Notes: a model not told the origin generated them from the sequence alone. Shown: positions 16,847-26,811, numbered from the stretch's first letter. The stretch is DNA of 64,000 bases from Lachnospiraceae bacterium (GCA_017626095.1 JAGAJL010000010.1:1-64000); one strand, 5' to 3'. A program made the numbers and translations.

Positions 16847-16918
16847 ATATTTAAGGAAAAATGCACAAAAAAGAAAAGCAGAAAATATGGTAGGCGTTGT
16901 AGCAAAGGAGAAAAGAAG

Positions 16919-17769
16919 ATGAAGAAACTTAAAAAAAGATCTGTGAAACTGGCTGGGGCACATATATTTTTGGAACGCTGCCTTCAGGCAAATATTTTAT
17001 TACTGGTAAATACGATTTCTCCGACCAAAAACTCCATCTCTACATATGTAGTGGAGACGGCACTTATAAGGAGGTGATTTCTTCTGAGCCGTTGTATGAT
17101 TATGCAGGACTGAGCGACAAGCAACTGCTTTGTATTACAAATGGGGAGGGAGACTACGGAAATCTAGCAGGATATGATTTGGAGACAGGAGAAGAGACGA
17201 AATATGGCCCACTACCGGGAATAACGGAAGCGAAATGGCCCGGAGAACCGCAGTTAATGTATGCTGAAAATGATGAAATCTGGTTGCAACTCTCTACTTA
17301 TGAAGGAACCGGTCATTTTTTTTCTCATGACAAGTATGTGAAGATTAAGTGTGGTATACCTGACAGTTTAGAAGAGGTAATCCCTGAGGGCACACCAATA
17401 GAAGAGAAAGACGTAATAAAATCTCCTAAAGTTATATTAAGGGACAAAAAACTAGTCTATGTGGAAGGCGTTCCATATAACGCCTACGTGAATTCGGAGG
17501 GAAATCTGGGAGTCTTTGATGGAAATGGTAACTTTGTAAAGATTGCTTCCGGCTATGACATGTTGGAAGTCCAAAGCGATGGTACCATAATGGACACAAA
17601 ACATTGTGAAGCGGTTGGCGGAGATATTTATCTTGTTAGAAATCGTTTGCAGAGAGCACCTGAGGAGGATATTGGTTGGAGATTTGCCTATCAACGTCTG
17701 GAGACATCAATACTGCGTATTAACATAATGAATGGAGAGTGTATTACAATCGATCACAAAGAGAAGTAG
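16919..17769 (+). pseudogene. Frameshifted remnant of a secreted or regulatory protein
   Basis: An ATG at 16919 with AAAGGAG upstream begins MKKLKK, then a run of seven A marks a frameshift. After it the frame runs open from about 16934 through GTYIFGTLPSGKYFITGKYDF to the stop at 17769. The only in-frame start (GTG 17074) abuts AAGGAG without spacing. The body contains repeated strand-like segments resembling a beta-propeller. Only part of a longer protein seems to remain. Confidence 0.6.
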
Positions 17770-17794
17770 AACGGAATCGTTTTATTCCAATCAG

Positions 17795-17960
17795 TTTTTC
17801 GGATTTGTGTTCCCAATATATTATTAAATGACCGGGTTCAAAACTCAGACTTCGTCTTTAGGCAGTTGAAACCGGTCATTATTTTTGCTCGCTTATGCCG
17901 CTAAGAAAGAAAATTTCTAAAAAATGAACCTGCCACAAAGTTACGACAATATATAAGCAT
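17795..17960 (+). repeat. Palindromic repeat family, copy D (partial)
   Basis: It contains the family core stem (ATGACCGG...CCGGTCAT, 17828-17878) and a diverged right arm (TTATGCCGCTAAGAAA). The left inner arm is missing. Its outer arm at 17796-17821 has an exact 26-base inverted match at 22068-22093 in copy E. Confidence 0.75.
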
Positions 17961-18015
17961 AAGGGCAATATCCTTATGGTCGACTAGAGGGAGAAAGGAA
18001 AAAGGATAACTTGTG

Positions 18016-18555
18016 ATGAATAATTGTGAATTCGAGCAATTTGTCCGGGATAACGGAAAGGACATATTGAGGTTCTGCAGGATGACTTGTGGTGATAAAG
18101 ACGCCGGAGACGAGTTGTACCAGGATACAATGTTAAATCTGCTTAAAAAAAGACAACAATTGGACATCCAACAGAATGTAAAAAGCTATGCCTTATCAAT
18201 ATCCATTTTGCTTTGGAAAAACAAAAAGAAAAAGTATGCGAACAGGAAGCGTTTGATACCTATGGAAAGTATTGATTGTATGGAAAGCGAGGGTAATCCG
18301 GCTATTGCAGATATGTCTGCTATGTCCCCGGAGAGTTGTATCATACAAGAGGATGAAAAGAATATGGTTCAAAGGATAGTTGCAAATTTACCGGAGAAAT
18401 ATAGAATGCCCATACATTTGTATTATTCAGCAGATTTGCCCGTAAAAGAAATAGCAGGAGTATTACAGATACCCGAAGGGACGGTTAAAAGTCGCATGAA
18501 TAAGGCAAAACACTTGTTAAAAAAAGAACTGGAGGCGCTAGGATATGACGGATGA
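18016..18555 (+). CDS. ECF-type RNA polymerase sigma factor
   Basis: A 179-residue sigma-70 family factor of the ECF type. Region 2 (about 8-75) includes CRMTCGDKDAGDELYQDTMLN, and region 4 (about 120-172) includes LPEKYRMPIHLYYSADLPVKEIAGVL and IPEGTVKSRMNKAK, the DNA-binding helix pair. AAGGA lies 9 bases before the ATG; the GTG at 18013 is less well placed. It overlaps the anti-sigma gene by 11 bases. Confidence 0.9.
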   Translation: MNNCEFEQFVRDNGKDILRFCRMTCGDKDAGDELYQDTMLNLLKKRQQLDIQQNVKSYALSISILLWKNKKKKYANRKRLIPMESIDCMESEGNPAIADMSAMSPESCIIQEDEKNMVQRIVANLPEKYRMPIHLYYSADLPVKEIAGVLQIPEGTVKSRMNKAKHLLKKELEALGYDG

Positions 18556-19498
18556 AAGATTAGATCAAATCTTAAAGCAGGCCCTTTCTCCAGAAATTGA
18601 CGATTCAGAAATTCAAATTCGGAGAAAGGTTAGGAATCGAAAAATGAATATGAAAAAAATAATCACATCTGGACTTGTAGCATGTGCAGCACTGACATTG
18701 GTTGTGACCGGAGGATACTTCGGTGGTCATTCAAAAGCAGGAGGAGATGAAACTGTTAATGTGAACGAGGAACATAATGCATTATCGGATGAAACGGCTG
18801 ATGTAAAGGACGGATATAGTGTTGCAGGACATAATCTGTTTGTTATTACAGCAAATGCAGCAGAATTACCGGAGGAAGTTTCTTCCGGAGATGTTGTGGG
18901 ACTTAGCGCCGTTGTGGCACGTGTTGGAAGTTCGGAGTATCTGGATGGCAGATTTGTAATTTCGGGACAAAATATCGAAAAGGTAAAAATTGTTACTGAC
19001 AAATGTAATCTCTATTCGGCAATATCTATTTATGAAGGGGATGCCGAATACGAGAAAGCCCAAAATGCTACAGCAAGCGGTGAAGGTGAAGCGTATGAAA
19101 TGATAGCCGATGCGGATTTTTATTATGATGAAGCGACTGCTAACGAACCAATTCCATATCACTATGAGCATTTGGTAGTAGAAGGTGATACCTATGAAGG
19201 TGCTTATAATGAAAAAATGCTATTCGGTATGTCAATTCCGAAAGAATTGCGGAGCAAGAATGATGATGATCAGGCAGCTTATCACGAGGATGTAGATCAG
19301 GTAAATGGTGCAACGCTTACGATTGAAGTCACATTCCTAGATGGTAGTACGGAAACACATCACTACAAATTAAAAACCGGAAAAATTTTTGTTCCGTCTG
19401 ATGAAAATGGATATCTCCAGTGGGATAATCTTACAAGATTTGTTACATCGGAAGAAGAATGTTACACATATGGATATCTGATGGAGAAGATAGATTAG
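18545..19498 (+). CDS. Membrane-anchored anti-sigma factor
   Basis: A 317-residue protein coupled to the sigma gene. The cytoplasmic N-terminus (1-37) would bind the sigma factor. One membrane helix (about 38-59) precedes a long acidic extracytoplasmic domain (60-317) that contains an Ala-rich ITANAAELP stretch. The outer domain is DUF4179-like in general layout; no motif is certain. It probably senses an envelope signal and releases the sigma factor. Confidence 0.8.
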   Translation: MTDERLDQILKQALSPEIDDSEIQIRRKVRNRKMNMKKIITSGLVACAALTLVVTGGYFGGHSKAGGDETVNVNEEHNALSDETADVKDGYSVAGHNLFVITANAAELPEEVSSGDVVGLSAVVARVGSSEYLDGRFVISGQNIEKVKIVTDKCNLYSAISIYEGDAEYEKAQNATASGEGEAYEMIADADFYYDEATANEPIPYHYEHLVVEGDTYEGAYNEKMLFGMSIPKELRSKNDDDQAAYHEDVDQVNGATLTIEVTFLDGSTETHHYKLKTGKIFVPSDENGYLQWDNLTRFVTSEEECYTYGYLMEKID

Positions 19499-19561
19499 TT
19501 TTGAAATAATTCTGATACAGACAAGCATGCACTAATAGGATCAATAAAATAAATAAAGAGC

Positions 19562-19606
19562 AATTCTTCCATACATTTATTATCATGGATGTGTGGAAGA
19601 ATTTTT
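19562..19606 (+). terminator. Terminator after the sigma/anti-sigma operon
   Basis: AATTCTTCCATACA (19562-19575) pairs with TGTGTGGAAGAATT (19590-19603) with one G-U pair, followed by a T run. Confidence 0.75.
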
Positions 19607-19801
19607 CATGTAAAGTGAAAAATATTGATGTCAGTTAGATGGCCCGCGTTTTTACTATGTATGAGAAATTATTTTAATGGAGACGAAAAGGTTAAATTGT
19701 TACATGCATTTTACTTCTGTTTTACAGCTTATTGGTTGAACTTTTATCATAATCCAAATACTTTAAAAGAGACTGAGAGAATATGTACGTTGGAGGAATT
19801 T

Positions 19802-21280
19802 ATGAATAAAAGAAAAACATTAAAGATTGCATTGCTTCAGGAGTTGACCTTTACTTTTCTTATCCCCTTTTTCCTGGTACTGACAGAATATTATGGAGTG
19901 CCGGATGAAACAGATGCGGAAGCTGTAGCGTTTTATAACAGTATACCTGAGAAATTAAAGCAGGTTTATCGTGCTATGACAAATGGAGAAAGTGGAAGTA
20001 TCATGGCAGAGGATCAGGGGAAGTTGTCACTTTACTCTTATTATCCATTGGGCGTACATAATATGTCTATCTGTATTGTCTCACCTGTTAAAGAGGCATT
20101 TTCTTTGGTTGCCGGACTGCTGTTTGCCATGATCATAGCTGTTTTTATACTTTGTGTGGTTGGATTGGTTGGAACCTTTTTCCTTTCTGCGAAAATGAAT
20201 TCTCTGATACAATGGATTGGTAACCAAACATCAAAGCTCACAAAGGGTAATACGGGCATCGAAGATGAAAAATTAGCTTATGATAAGACACAGGAAATTC
20301 AACATTAAAAAAAAGCAGTGTTCATGTTGGCTGAGAGCCTGCGTAACATCCTAAGTCAGCAGGGAGAACAGTCAAATGAATTAAAGGCAATGGTTGGTAC
20401 GGTTTCGGAAAACGTTGATTTAGCAGATACCAATGTAGAAAATGTTTCAGAAAACTTACAACAGTTTGCTCAGGGAATTGCCGATGTTACAATGATTACA
20501 GAAGAATTGCGCGAAAGCTCTGCGAAAAATCTGAATTTTGCTACAGCTATCGCTGATTATGCAAAAGAAGGTAATTCTTACACCGGGGATATGCGAAAAA
20601 AAGCAGAAAAATTTGAAGAAAATGCAAGAAACGGTCAGATATCTACGCTGGAATTGTTGTCAGAAATCCGGGACAAGTTATCCGTTTCCTTAGAAGAGAG
20701 TAGCAAAGCATCTCTGATTAGTGAGCTGACAAAAGAAATCATGGCAATTTCCAGTCAGACGAATCTTTTGTCCCTGAATGCCTCTATTGAAGCGGCACGA
20801 GCCGGAAATGCCGGTCGAGGTTTTGCAGTAGTTGCTTCAGAAATACGCAGTCTTGCAGAGCAATGCCGCAGTACTGCAGAGAGAATTCAAACAATCAGTA
20901 CAATGGTTAATCAGGCAGTACAAGGTCTTAGCCAGAATGCAGAAGAACTTTTGCAGTATATTGATTCTTCGGTTATGCAGGACTACAAATTCTTTTTTGG
21001 TATAGCAGAAAATTATTATCAGGACGCATCAGAAATTTCTAAAATGATGAATAGATTTTCCTGACATGCCGAGCAGCTTAGAGAATCCTTCGCTGTGATG
21101 GACGAAAGTATCTCCAACATTTCAATAACCCTGGATGAGAATAGCCGGGGAATGGGAGAGATTGTAGATTCTACCACGAAATTTGTACAAACATTGCATG
21201 AAATTAATTCGCAGATTGATTCCTGTGACGGCATCGCTCTGCAGTTACAGGAAAGTCTGGCACAGTTTCAGGATAGATGA
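19802..21280 (+). pseudogene. Chemoreceptor (MCP) with two in-frame stop codons
   Basis: One reading frame from the ATG at 19802 (GGAGG upstream) to the TAG region at 21280 encodes a chemoreceptor. It has a membrane helix near the N-terminus, a short sensory region, a second helix (about 20095-20190), then the signalling domain with [20 protein letters not shown]. Stops interrupt it at 20306-20308 (TAA) and 21062-21064 (TGA). Both sit where one base change gives a sense codon. The sensory part is short for a receptor, so it may also have an internal deletion. Confidence 0.85.
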
Positions 21281-21344
21281 AATCAATAGGCAGCAAAGAA
21301 TTAATATGATGCCATGCAAGTAAACACTTGCAGAGAGGTAGTCT

Positions 21345-21923
21345 ATGTACGACGAGACACAATTAAAAATTATCGATGCAACAATGACCTTAATTATTGA
21401 AAAGGGATATTCCGGAGCAACAACAAAAAATATTGCAGCACTTGCCGGTGTTAATGAGTGTACTATATTTAGACGATTTCGCGAAAAAAAAGAAATCGTA
21501 TTGGCCGCTCTTGAAATGCCTAAATGGAATCCGGGATTTAGAAAAGAGGATTTTGTGTATTGTGGGGAATTAAGAAAGAATTTGATTTCTTTTGCCACAG
21601 TTTATGCTTCTATAGTCACCCCACGGATGATAAAGATTTCCATAGGATTAAGATCTGCGGAGTTGGAAGATGCGGCTCTTTCCGGAATCATGCAGGTTCC
21701 CATGATATTTAAAAGTGTATTGATTGAATATTTTACGATGATGCAAAAGAAAGGCTTAATCAAAGCATGTGATATAGAAGCAATCGCATTACAATTTATA
21801 TCCTTAAATTTTGGATTTGCTTTTTTGAATGCATCCTTTCAGGATAAATTGGTAGGCGTAAGCAAGGAAGAATATATTGAGAGCAGTGTAGAAGTGTTTG
21901 CTAATGGAATAGAGATAGATTGA
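21345..21923 (+). CDS. TetR-family transcriptional regulator
   Basis: A 192-residue TetR-type repressor. Residues 8-52 carry the DNA-binding domain (LIIEKGYSGATTKNIAALAGVNECTIFRRF). The remaining helices form the ligand-binding and dimer domain. AGAGAGG lies upstream. The MATE transporter remnant downstream is the probable former target, now separated from it by a repeat. Confidence 0.9.
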   Translation: MYDETQLKIIDATMTLIIEKGYSGATTKNIAALAGVNECTIFRRFREKKEIVLAALEMPKWNPGFRKEDFVYCGELRKNLISFATVYASIVTPRMIKISIGLRSAELEDAALSGIMQVPMIFKSVLIEYFTMMQKKGLIKACDIEAIALQFISLNFGFAFLNASFQDKLVGVSKEEYIESSVEVFANGIEID

Positions 21924-21939
21924 TAATGTGCCTGTTTTT

Positions 21940-22105
21940 GGCAGGCACAAAAAAATGACCTATGCGCAAGTGGTTACTTGCATGTGCTTTGAAACCGGTC
22001 ATTACATAATACTTTGTGAGCATGCCGCTTAGAAAGACTGGAAACCGAAGTACGAGGCGGTAAAGATATATATTGGGAACACAAATCCGAAAAGGGAAAA
22101 ACAGA
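21940..22105 (-). repeat. Palindromic repeat family, copy E (partial, inverted)
   Basis: Read on the minus strand it has the copy-specific outer arm (22093-22068), then the family left arm (CTTCGGTTTCCA and TCTAAGCGGCATGCTCACAAAG), then a core stem whose loop has been replaced by a different small hairpin (ATGCAAG/CTTGCGCAT). It is inverted relative to copy D, 4.1 kb away. Confidence 0.75.
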
Positions 22106-22134
22106 TTAAAAAATGAATGAGGAGCATTTTTATT

Positions 22135-22319
22135 ATGGATGAAAAAAGAGAGTATTTGAAGAGTATCACGCACTAAAAGCGTTGACAATTATGGCGGTAC
22201 CCGCTATTATCAGTCAGCTTATTACACTGATTTATAATATTGCTGACATTTGTACGATTCTGTTTTCATATGGAGTTTACTTTATGGTGACAAAAAAAGA
22301 ACTTAGAACGCCAAAATAG
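22135..22319 (+). pseudogene. MATE efflux protein, reduced to both ends
   Basis: The ATG at 22135 has GGAG upstream. After MDEKREYL a one-base frameshift leads into EEYHALKALTIMAVPAIISQ, the typical MATE N-terminus, up to IYNIADI. It then jumps directly to a MATE-like C-terminal helix and tail (LFSYGVYFMVTKKELR). About 390 internal residues are missing. Confidence 0.75.
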
Positions 22320-22397
22320 GGTTTAATCTGTCTATTGCTTTTCGTTGTTATGGCATTTAGAATATCCATATAGGATAACGGAGGGGATAAGAAAGGT

Positions 22398-23300
22398 ATG
22401 AAGGTATCGTCTTTTTTACATTTTGCCGGATTTGGTATTAAGACAATTTTATTTAGGAAAAAAGATCCCGTTCTTGGAACAATCATTGTTACTGACAAGT
22501 GTAATTTGAAATGTAAGCATTGCTCTGTGAACAATATAACGGCGATTGTTCATCCATATGAGCAAATACATCAGGAAATGCAGCAGCTTTATTCCATGGG
22601 AATTAGAATTCTTTTCTTTTGTGGTGGAGAAACCTTCCTTTGGAGAGACCAAGATAAAGGACTTCGTGATCTTGTTATAGAAGCAAAAAGAATGGGCTTT
22701 TTAATTGTGAATGTTGTGACAAACGGAACCTATCCGCTTGATTTGCCGGAGGCAGATTTAATTTTGCTTAGTCTTGATGGTGATAAGAAAAGACATAACG
22801 AAGTACGTGGAGATACTTATGATAAAATTATGGAAAATATAAGTAAGGCTACTTCGGACAATATATGCTTCTATATGGCAATAAATCAGATAAATAAGGA
22901 AGCTGTTGGTAAGGTTTGTGAAATTGCAAGAGATACGAAAAACGTAAGAGCAGTTTCTTTTAATTTTCATACGCCTTATCCGGACACAAAGGAACTTGCT
23001 TTGTCCAAAGAAGAAAAGGCGGCCTGTTGTGAAACCATCGGGCAGATGATGAAGGAAGGAGCACCAATTTTTAATCTTAAGAGTGTGTTCCCGTATTTGA
23101 TTAATAATAATTTTCCAACACCTTGTTATCAATGTGTTGTAATGGAGAATGGTAAACTTTCTACCTGCGGAAGATGCATTGAGGTACCCGGTCTTTGTGA
23201 GCAGTGCGGTTACTTTTTTGTGGCAGAATATACGTTGCTTTTCCGGGGAAATATAAAAGTTATCTTAGAGATGATGCGAACATATTTAAAATATGTATAA
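22398..23300 (+). CDS. Radical SAM protein
   Basis: A 300-residue radical SAM enzyme. The cluster motif CNLKCKHC is at about 35-42, GGETFL (the SAM-binding GGE motif) at about 76, and a C-terminal Cys group (CYQC, CGRC, CEQCGYF, about 243-275) could hold an extra cluster as in SPASM-like proteins. It overlaps the next gene region by 8 bases, so the two radical SAM proteins are probably a unit. The substrate is unknown. No precursor peptide is visible. Confidence 0.85.
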   Translation: MKVSSFLHFAGFGIKTILFRKKDPVLGTIIVTDKCNLKCKHCSVNNITAIVHPYEQIHQEMQQLYSMGIRILFFCGGETFLWRDQDKGLRDLVIEAKRMGFLIVNVVTNGTYPLDLPEADLILLSLDGDKKRHNEVRGDTYDKIMENISKATSDNICFYMAINQINKEAVGKVCEIARDTKNVRAVSFNFHTPYPDTKELALSKEEKAACCETIGQMMKEGAPIFNLKSVFPYLINNNFPTPCYQCVVMENGKLSTCGRCIEVPGLCEQCGYFFVAEYTLLFRGNIKVILEMMRTYLKYV

Positions 23301-23322
23301 TTGGGAGAAAATTGGGAGAAAT

Positions 23323-24576
23323 ATGAGTATTATTACGGAGCTTACCCGCATGTGGCTTACCCGTTCCACAAAGCGATTTACATTTAGGAAAGAATATGAT
23401 GAGCAGCTTCCCTTTGCGGAATGTGACAATTTGGGACTATATGTACATATTCCATTTTGCAAGAAAGTTTGTAATTTTTGTCCTTATTGTAAAGTCATTT
23501 ATTCAAAGGAAACCTGTGACAGATATATCAATGCACTCATTCAGGAAATTCATATTGTTGGGCAGCAATATGAATCAAGAAAGAAGGTCACAAGTCTGTA
23601 TTTTGGCGGGGGAACACCGGCTCTGGCAGCAGACAGAATCAAGGAGATCATTGATGCAATCAGGGAATATTTTATCATCACAGAAGGTATTGGAGTGGAA
23701 CTGCATCCGGATAATGTGGCACCGGAGATTTTACGTGTACTGAAAAATGCGGGTGTCACCAAAATCAGCATAGGAATCCAGTCATTTCAACATAAGTTCC
23801 AGGGAATCCTTGAAAGAAACAACATAGATACGGTGTCTATGAGAAATGCATTATCAGAGGTTAGCTTTGAGACTGTATCGATGGATTTTATATTTGCTTT
23901 ACCAACACAAACTTATGAAGATTTGAAGATGGATATGGAAACTGCTTTTTCTCTTGGAGCAAATCATGTGGCAATCTATCCCTTCATCAATTTTACTTTT
24001 ACCAGTAGTAAGGTAAAGCCGCTTCCCAAAAAACAAAAGCGGGAAATGCTGGATAGAATAACGAATTATTGTAAGGAAAAGGGATATGTCAGAAATTCTA
24101 TCTGGACTTTTTCAAGCGAAGAAAGAGCTGGATATTCGTCTATGACAAGAGATAATTTTCTGGGGTTTGGATGTTCCGCTACAACACTTTTAAAAGAACA
24201 GTTTAAGATTAATACATTCTCTATTGAAGAATATTGCAATAGAATTGATGCAAAGAAACTTCCGACATCTTTGACCATTCGTTTTACACTCCGCCAGCGA
24301 ATGGTGTATTACCTTTTTTGGACGGCCTATAGCACAAAGGTTGATTCCCGGGCATTTGAGATGTTTTTTGGCGTGAAACTAAAAAAGATGTATGGATTTG
24401 AACTGAGGCTGGCGAAACTCTTTGGTTTTGTTACGGAAGAAAATGGAATCTATTCCATGACACTGAAAGGCGCATTTTACTACCATTATTATGAGAATTT
24501 CTATACACTTGCCTATATTGATAAAATGTGGGGAATTCTGCGAAAAGAAGCCTTCCCCGAGAAGATAGAATTTTGA
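23323..24576 (+). CDS. HemN/HemW-like radical SAM protein
   Basis: A 417-residue protein of the coproporphyrinogen oxidase-like radical SAM family. The start at 23323 has GGGAGAA upstream; an in-frame ATG at 23293 would overlap the previous gene. Motifs: VHIPFCKKVCNFCPYC, with the CxxxCxxC plus extra Cys, YFGGGTP, and IGIQSFQ. There is no heme gene nearby. The family includes heme chaperones and methyltransferases, so heme synthesis should not be assumed. Confidence 0.85.
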   Translation: MSIITELTRMWLTRSTKRFTFRKEYDEQLPFAECDNLGLYVHIPFCKKVCNFCPYCKVIYSKETCDRYINALIQEIHIVGQQYESRKKVTSLYFGGGTPALAADRIKEIIDAIREYFIITEGIGVELHPDNVAPEILRVLKNAGVTKISIGIQSFQHKFQGILERNNIDTVSMRNALSEVSFETVSMDFIFALPTQTYEDLKMDMETAFSLGANHVAIYPFINFTFTSSKVKPLPKKQKREMLDRITNYCKEKGYVRNSIWTFSSEERAGYSSMTRDNFLGFGCSATTLLKEQFKINTFSIEEYCNRIDAKKLPTSLTIRFTLRQRMVYYLFWTAYSTKVDSRAFEMFFGVKLKKMYGFELRLAKLFGFVTEENGIYSMTLKGAFYYHYYENFYTLAYIDKMWGILRKEAFPEKIEF

Positions 24577-24716
24577 GTAAAATTATAGTGAGTTGGCTTT
24601 GAAATAGTGGGAGAAGATGAACAGGACTATTTCCGAACTAAGAATCTGTAAGATAATACAATCATAGTTAAGGAAAGAATATTAAACAAATGCTAAATTG
24701 CAGAAAGAGATAATAA

Positions 24717-25061
24717 ATGATTGAACCTATATTTTATGCAGGAATCATAATATCCCTCACATGGATGATAGCAACTCTCATTGTAAAAGAGAAAAAAAGA
24801 AAAATATTGATGACACTGGGTGTTGTTGCATGTTTGGTATTATTATTGTACACACGTCAATGGAAATTGTTTGAATATGGCATTATTGGCGGACTTCTTT
24901 TCGGAAGTGTTGGAATTGGTTATAGACAGGACAAATTAAGGGAATTGCAAAAAGAAAACGGCATTGTGCAGACAATGATGATCTGGGTTATTGCTCTTGT
25001 TCTATTTCTAATGTTTTTAGCCGTCTCTACACCGGATATGAACTGGGGAATTAATATGTGA
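24717..25061 (+). CDS. Small membrane protein
   Basis: A 114-residue protein with about four hydrophobic helices (about 5-20, 30-46, 53-70, 85-103). I recognise no family. AGAAAGAG lies upstream. It opens a run of small membrane proteins. Confidence 0.6.
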   Translation: MIEPIFYAGIIISLTWMIATLIVKEKKRKILMTLGVVACLVLLLYTRQWKLFEYGIIGGLLFGSVGIGYRQDKLRELQKENGIVQTMMIWVIALVLFLMFLAVSTPDMNWGINM

Positions 25062-25107
25062 AGGATGTAAAAAATATGAAGTTGACTAAAAAAGATCGGA
25101 GGAATAT

Positions 25108-25590
25108 ATGCAGGAAATAGAGATTCGATGTAAAGGGTGTGGAAAGAAGCTATTAAAATATAGTCAAAGTAGCTTCAGAAAATATGGAAGTCCATTAAAA
25201 AACTGTAAAAAATGCGGAATGCGTTATGCAGATCCAAGATATCATGAAATAGCAATCGAGGGAGTACCAAAGGATACTTTTAGCATTTCTTCCTATCTGA
25301 TTTTGATGCTTTTAGGTGCATTTCTATTATATAGAGGAATTCATTTGTTCAGAATGTATCAGCTTGGAGTGCCGAGTGGCATGCAATTTCTCCTGCCGAC
25401 AGTTTTTGCACTAGGTGGGATTATTTTGGTATTTGGAGGTATATGGGAAATCATAACGATTGTGACAGGAATAAAGGCAAAGAGGTTTGATAAATTACGA
25501 GTGGAATCGGAAATGCGTTTGATGGATCGGACATATGCTTATACGCTTCAGGATTTCGGATATCCAGTTCCGGAAAAGTATTTAGAATGA
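25108..25590 (+). CDS. Zinc-ribbon membrane protein
   Basis: A 160-residue protein. Residues 8-40 carry a CxxC (CKGC) and a second CxxC (CKKC), a zinc-ribbon pattern. Two membrane helices follow (about 62-82 and 95-120), and then a charged cytoplasmic tail. GGAGG precedes the ATG. Function is unknown. Confidence 0.65.
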   Translation: MQEIEIRCKGCGKKLLKYSQSSFRKYGSPLKNCKKCGMRYADPRYHEIAIEGVPKDTFSISSYLILMLLGAFLLYRGIHLFRMYQLGVPSGMQFLLPTVFALGGIILVFGGIWEIITIVTGIKAKRFDKLRVESEMRLMDRTYAYTLQDFGYPVPEKYLE

Positions 25591-25631
25591 TGGGATAATA
25601 TGAGGGGAAAAGCCGAGAGAGGAGAAAAGCG

Positions 25632-26228
25632 ATGAAAAAAAAGATTGGAAATGTATTTCTTATTTTGTTGGGGATTGTGATGCTGCTGTATCTGTTAATA
25701 ACGGCAGTACTTGATCTGACCAATAAAGAGGATTTACATACGGTGCATGTCGATGGAGCATTTGCAATATTGGAACTGGAGCATTCCATTAATGGATTAA
25801 TTCCGATTGGCACAGATTACTATTATGTCGGAGTAGAGGAAGAAACTTTGGATGCTTATTTGATTAAGGCTCCCAAAAACTGGTTGGAAAAGAATTTTGA
25901 TTCCGAGAATATGTCACTTCAGGCAGATGGAATGCAGATTACAGCATTGCTCAAGAAGGTGTCGGATTTTGAAACGGCGAGAGAACTTTCTTCGCGTGCA
26001 TCTCAAATTGAAGAATTGCAGTATCCGTTTGGGACCGAATACTGCCTGGATTTGGGATACAAACAGATGGCAATTAAAAAATTAATCTTATTTGTGTTGT
26101 CAATTATAATAATTATTACAGGGATATCTATTTTCAAAAAGACGAATGATGTAAAACCTGCAGTGGTAAAATGCTGGCTGGTAGCACTAATCATTTGGCT
26201 GGTACTTTTGCTGGGAGTATTTCGGTAA
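25632..26228 (+). CDS. Membrane protein of unknown function (DUF6709-like layout)
   Basis: A 198-residue protein with an N-terminal helix (5-27), an outside domain (about 30-145), and two helices at the end (about 148-165 and 177-196). GAGGAGAAAAGCG precedes the ATG. It lies next to the zinc-ribbon gene, likely the same transcript. Confidence 0.55.
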   Translation: MKKKIGNVFLILLGIVMLLYLLITAVLDLTNKEDLHTVHVDGAFAILELEHSINGLIPIGTDYYYVGVEEETLDAYLIKAPKNWLEKNFDSENMSLQADGMQITALLKKVSDFETARELSSRASQIEELQYPFGTEYCLDLGYKQMAIKKLILFVLSIIIIITGISIFKKTNDVKPAVVKCWLVALIIWLVLLLGVFR

Positions 26229-26286
26229 TAAGATGCTATTTAAAAGGGCAGAAGATGAAAGAAATTAATTACAAAGGAGACTTACA

Positions 26287-26811
26287 ATGAACGATACATT
26301 AAAAGTGCTTGAAACAAGAAGAAGCTGCAGAAACTTTGATCCGGACAAAATGATATCTCAAGAGGATTTAAACGCCATAATCAAGGCCGGGACTTATGCT
26401 CCTACAGGAATGGGCAAGCAAAGTCCCATTATCATTGCAGTTACAAATAAGGAAATGCGCGATATGATATCCAAGGAAAATGCAAAAATAATGGGAACGG
26501 ATAGTGATCCTTTTTATGGGGCGCCTGTTATTCTGATTGTCCTTGCCAATAAAGAAAGCAGGACATATCAATATGATGGCTCGTTAGTGATGGGTAACCT
26601 TTTAAATGCAGCTGAGAGTCTTGGACTTGGCAGTATATGGATTCACAGAGCGAAGGAAGAATTTGAGTCCGATTTCGGAAAGAAGATTTTGGCTGATCTT
26701 GGAATCGAAGGAGATTATGAGGGCATCGGACACTGTGCTCTTGGCTATGCGGCAGAGCCTGCAAAAGCTCCGGCTCCCCGAAAAGATAACTATGTATATT
26801 ATTTAAAATGA
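26287..26811 (+). CDS. Nitroreductase family protein
   Basis: A 174-residue FMN-dependent nitroreductase-fold enzyme. RRSCRNFDPD at the N-terminus, APTGMGKQS (FMN contact) at about 39-47, and GLGSIWIHRA at about 112-121 are typical. It would reduce nitro compounds or flavins in the cytoplasm. The stop overlaps the start of a VanZ fragment. Confidence 0.9.
   Translation: MNDTLKVLETRRSCRNFDPDKMISQEDLNAIIKAGTYAPTGMGKQSPIIIAVTNKEMRDMISKENAKIMGTDSDPFYGAPVILIVLANKESRTYQYDGSLVMGNLLNAAESLGLGSIWIHRAKEEFESDFGKKILADLGIEGDYEGIGHCALGYAAEPAKAPAPRKDNYVYYLK

Noticed and set aside
23323-24576. Calling the HemN-like protein coproporphyrinogen oxidase
   Set aside because: Family members are mostly not that enzyme, and no heme genes are visible.
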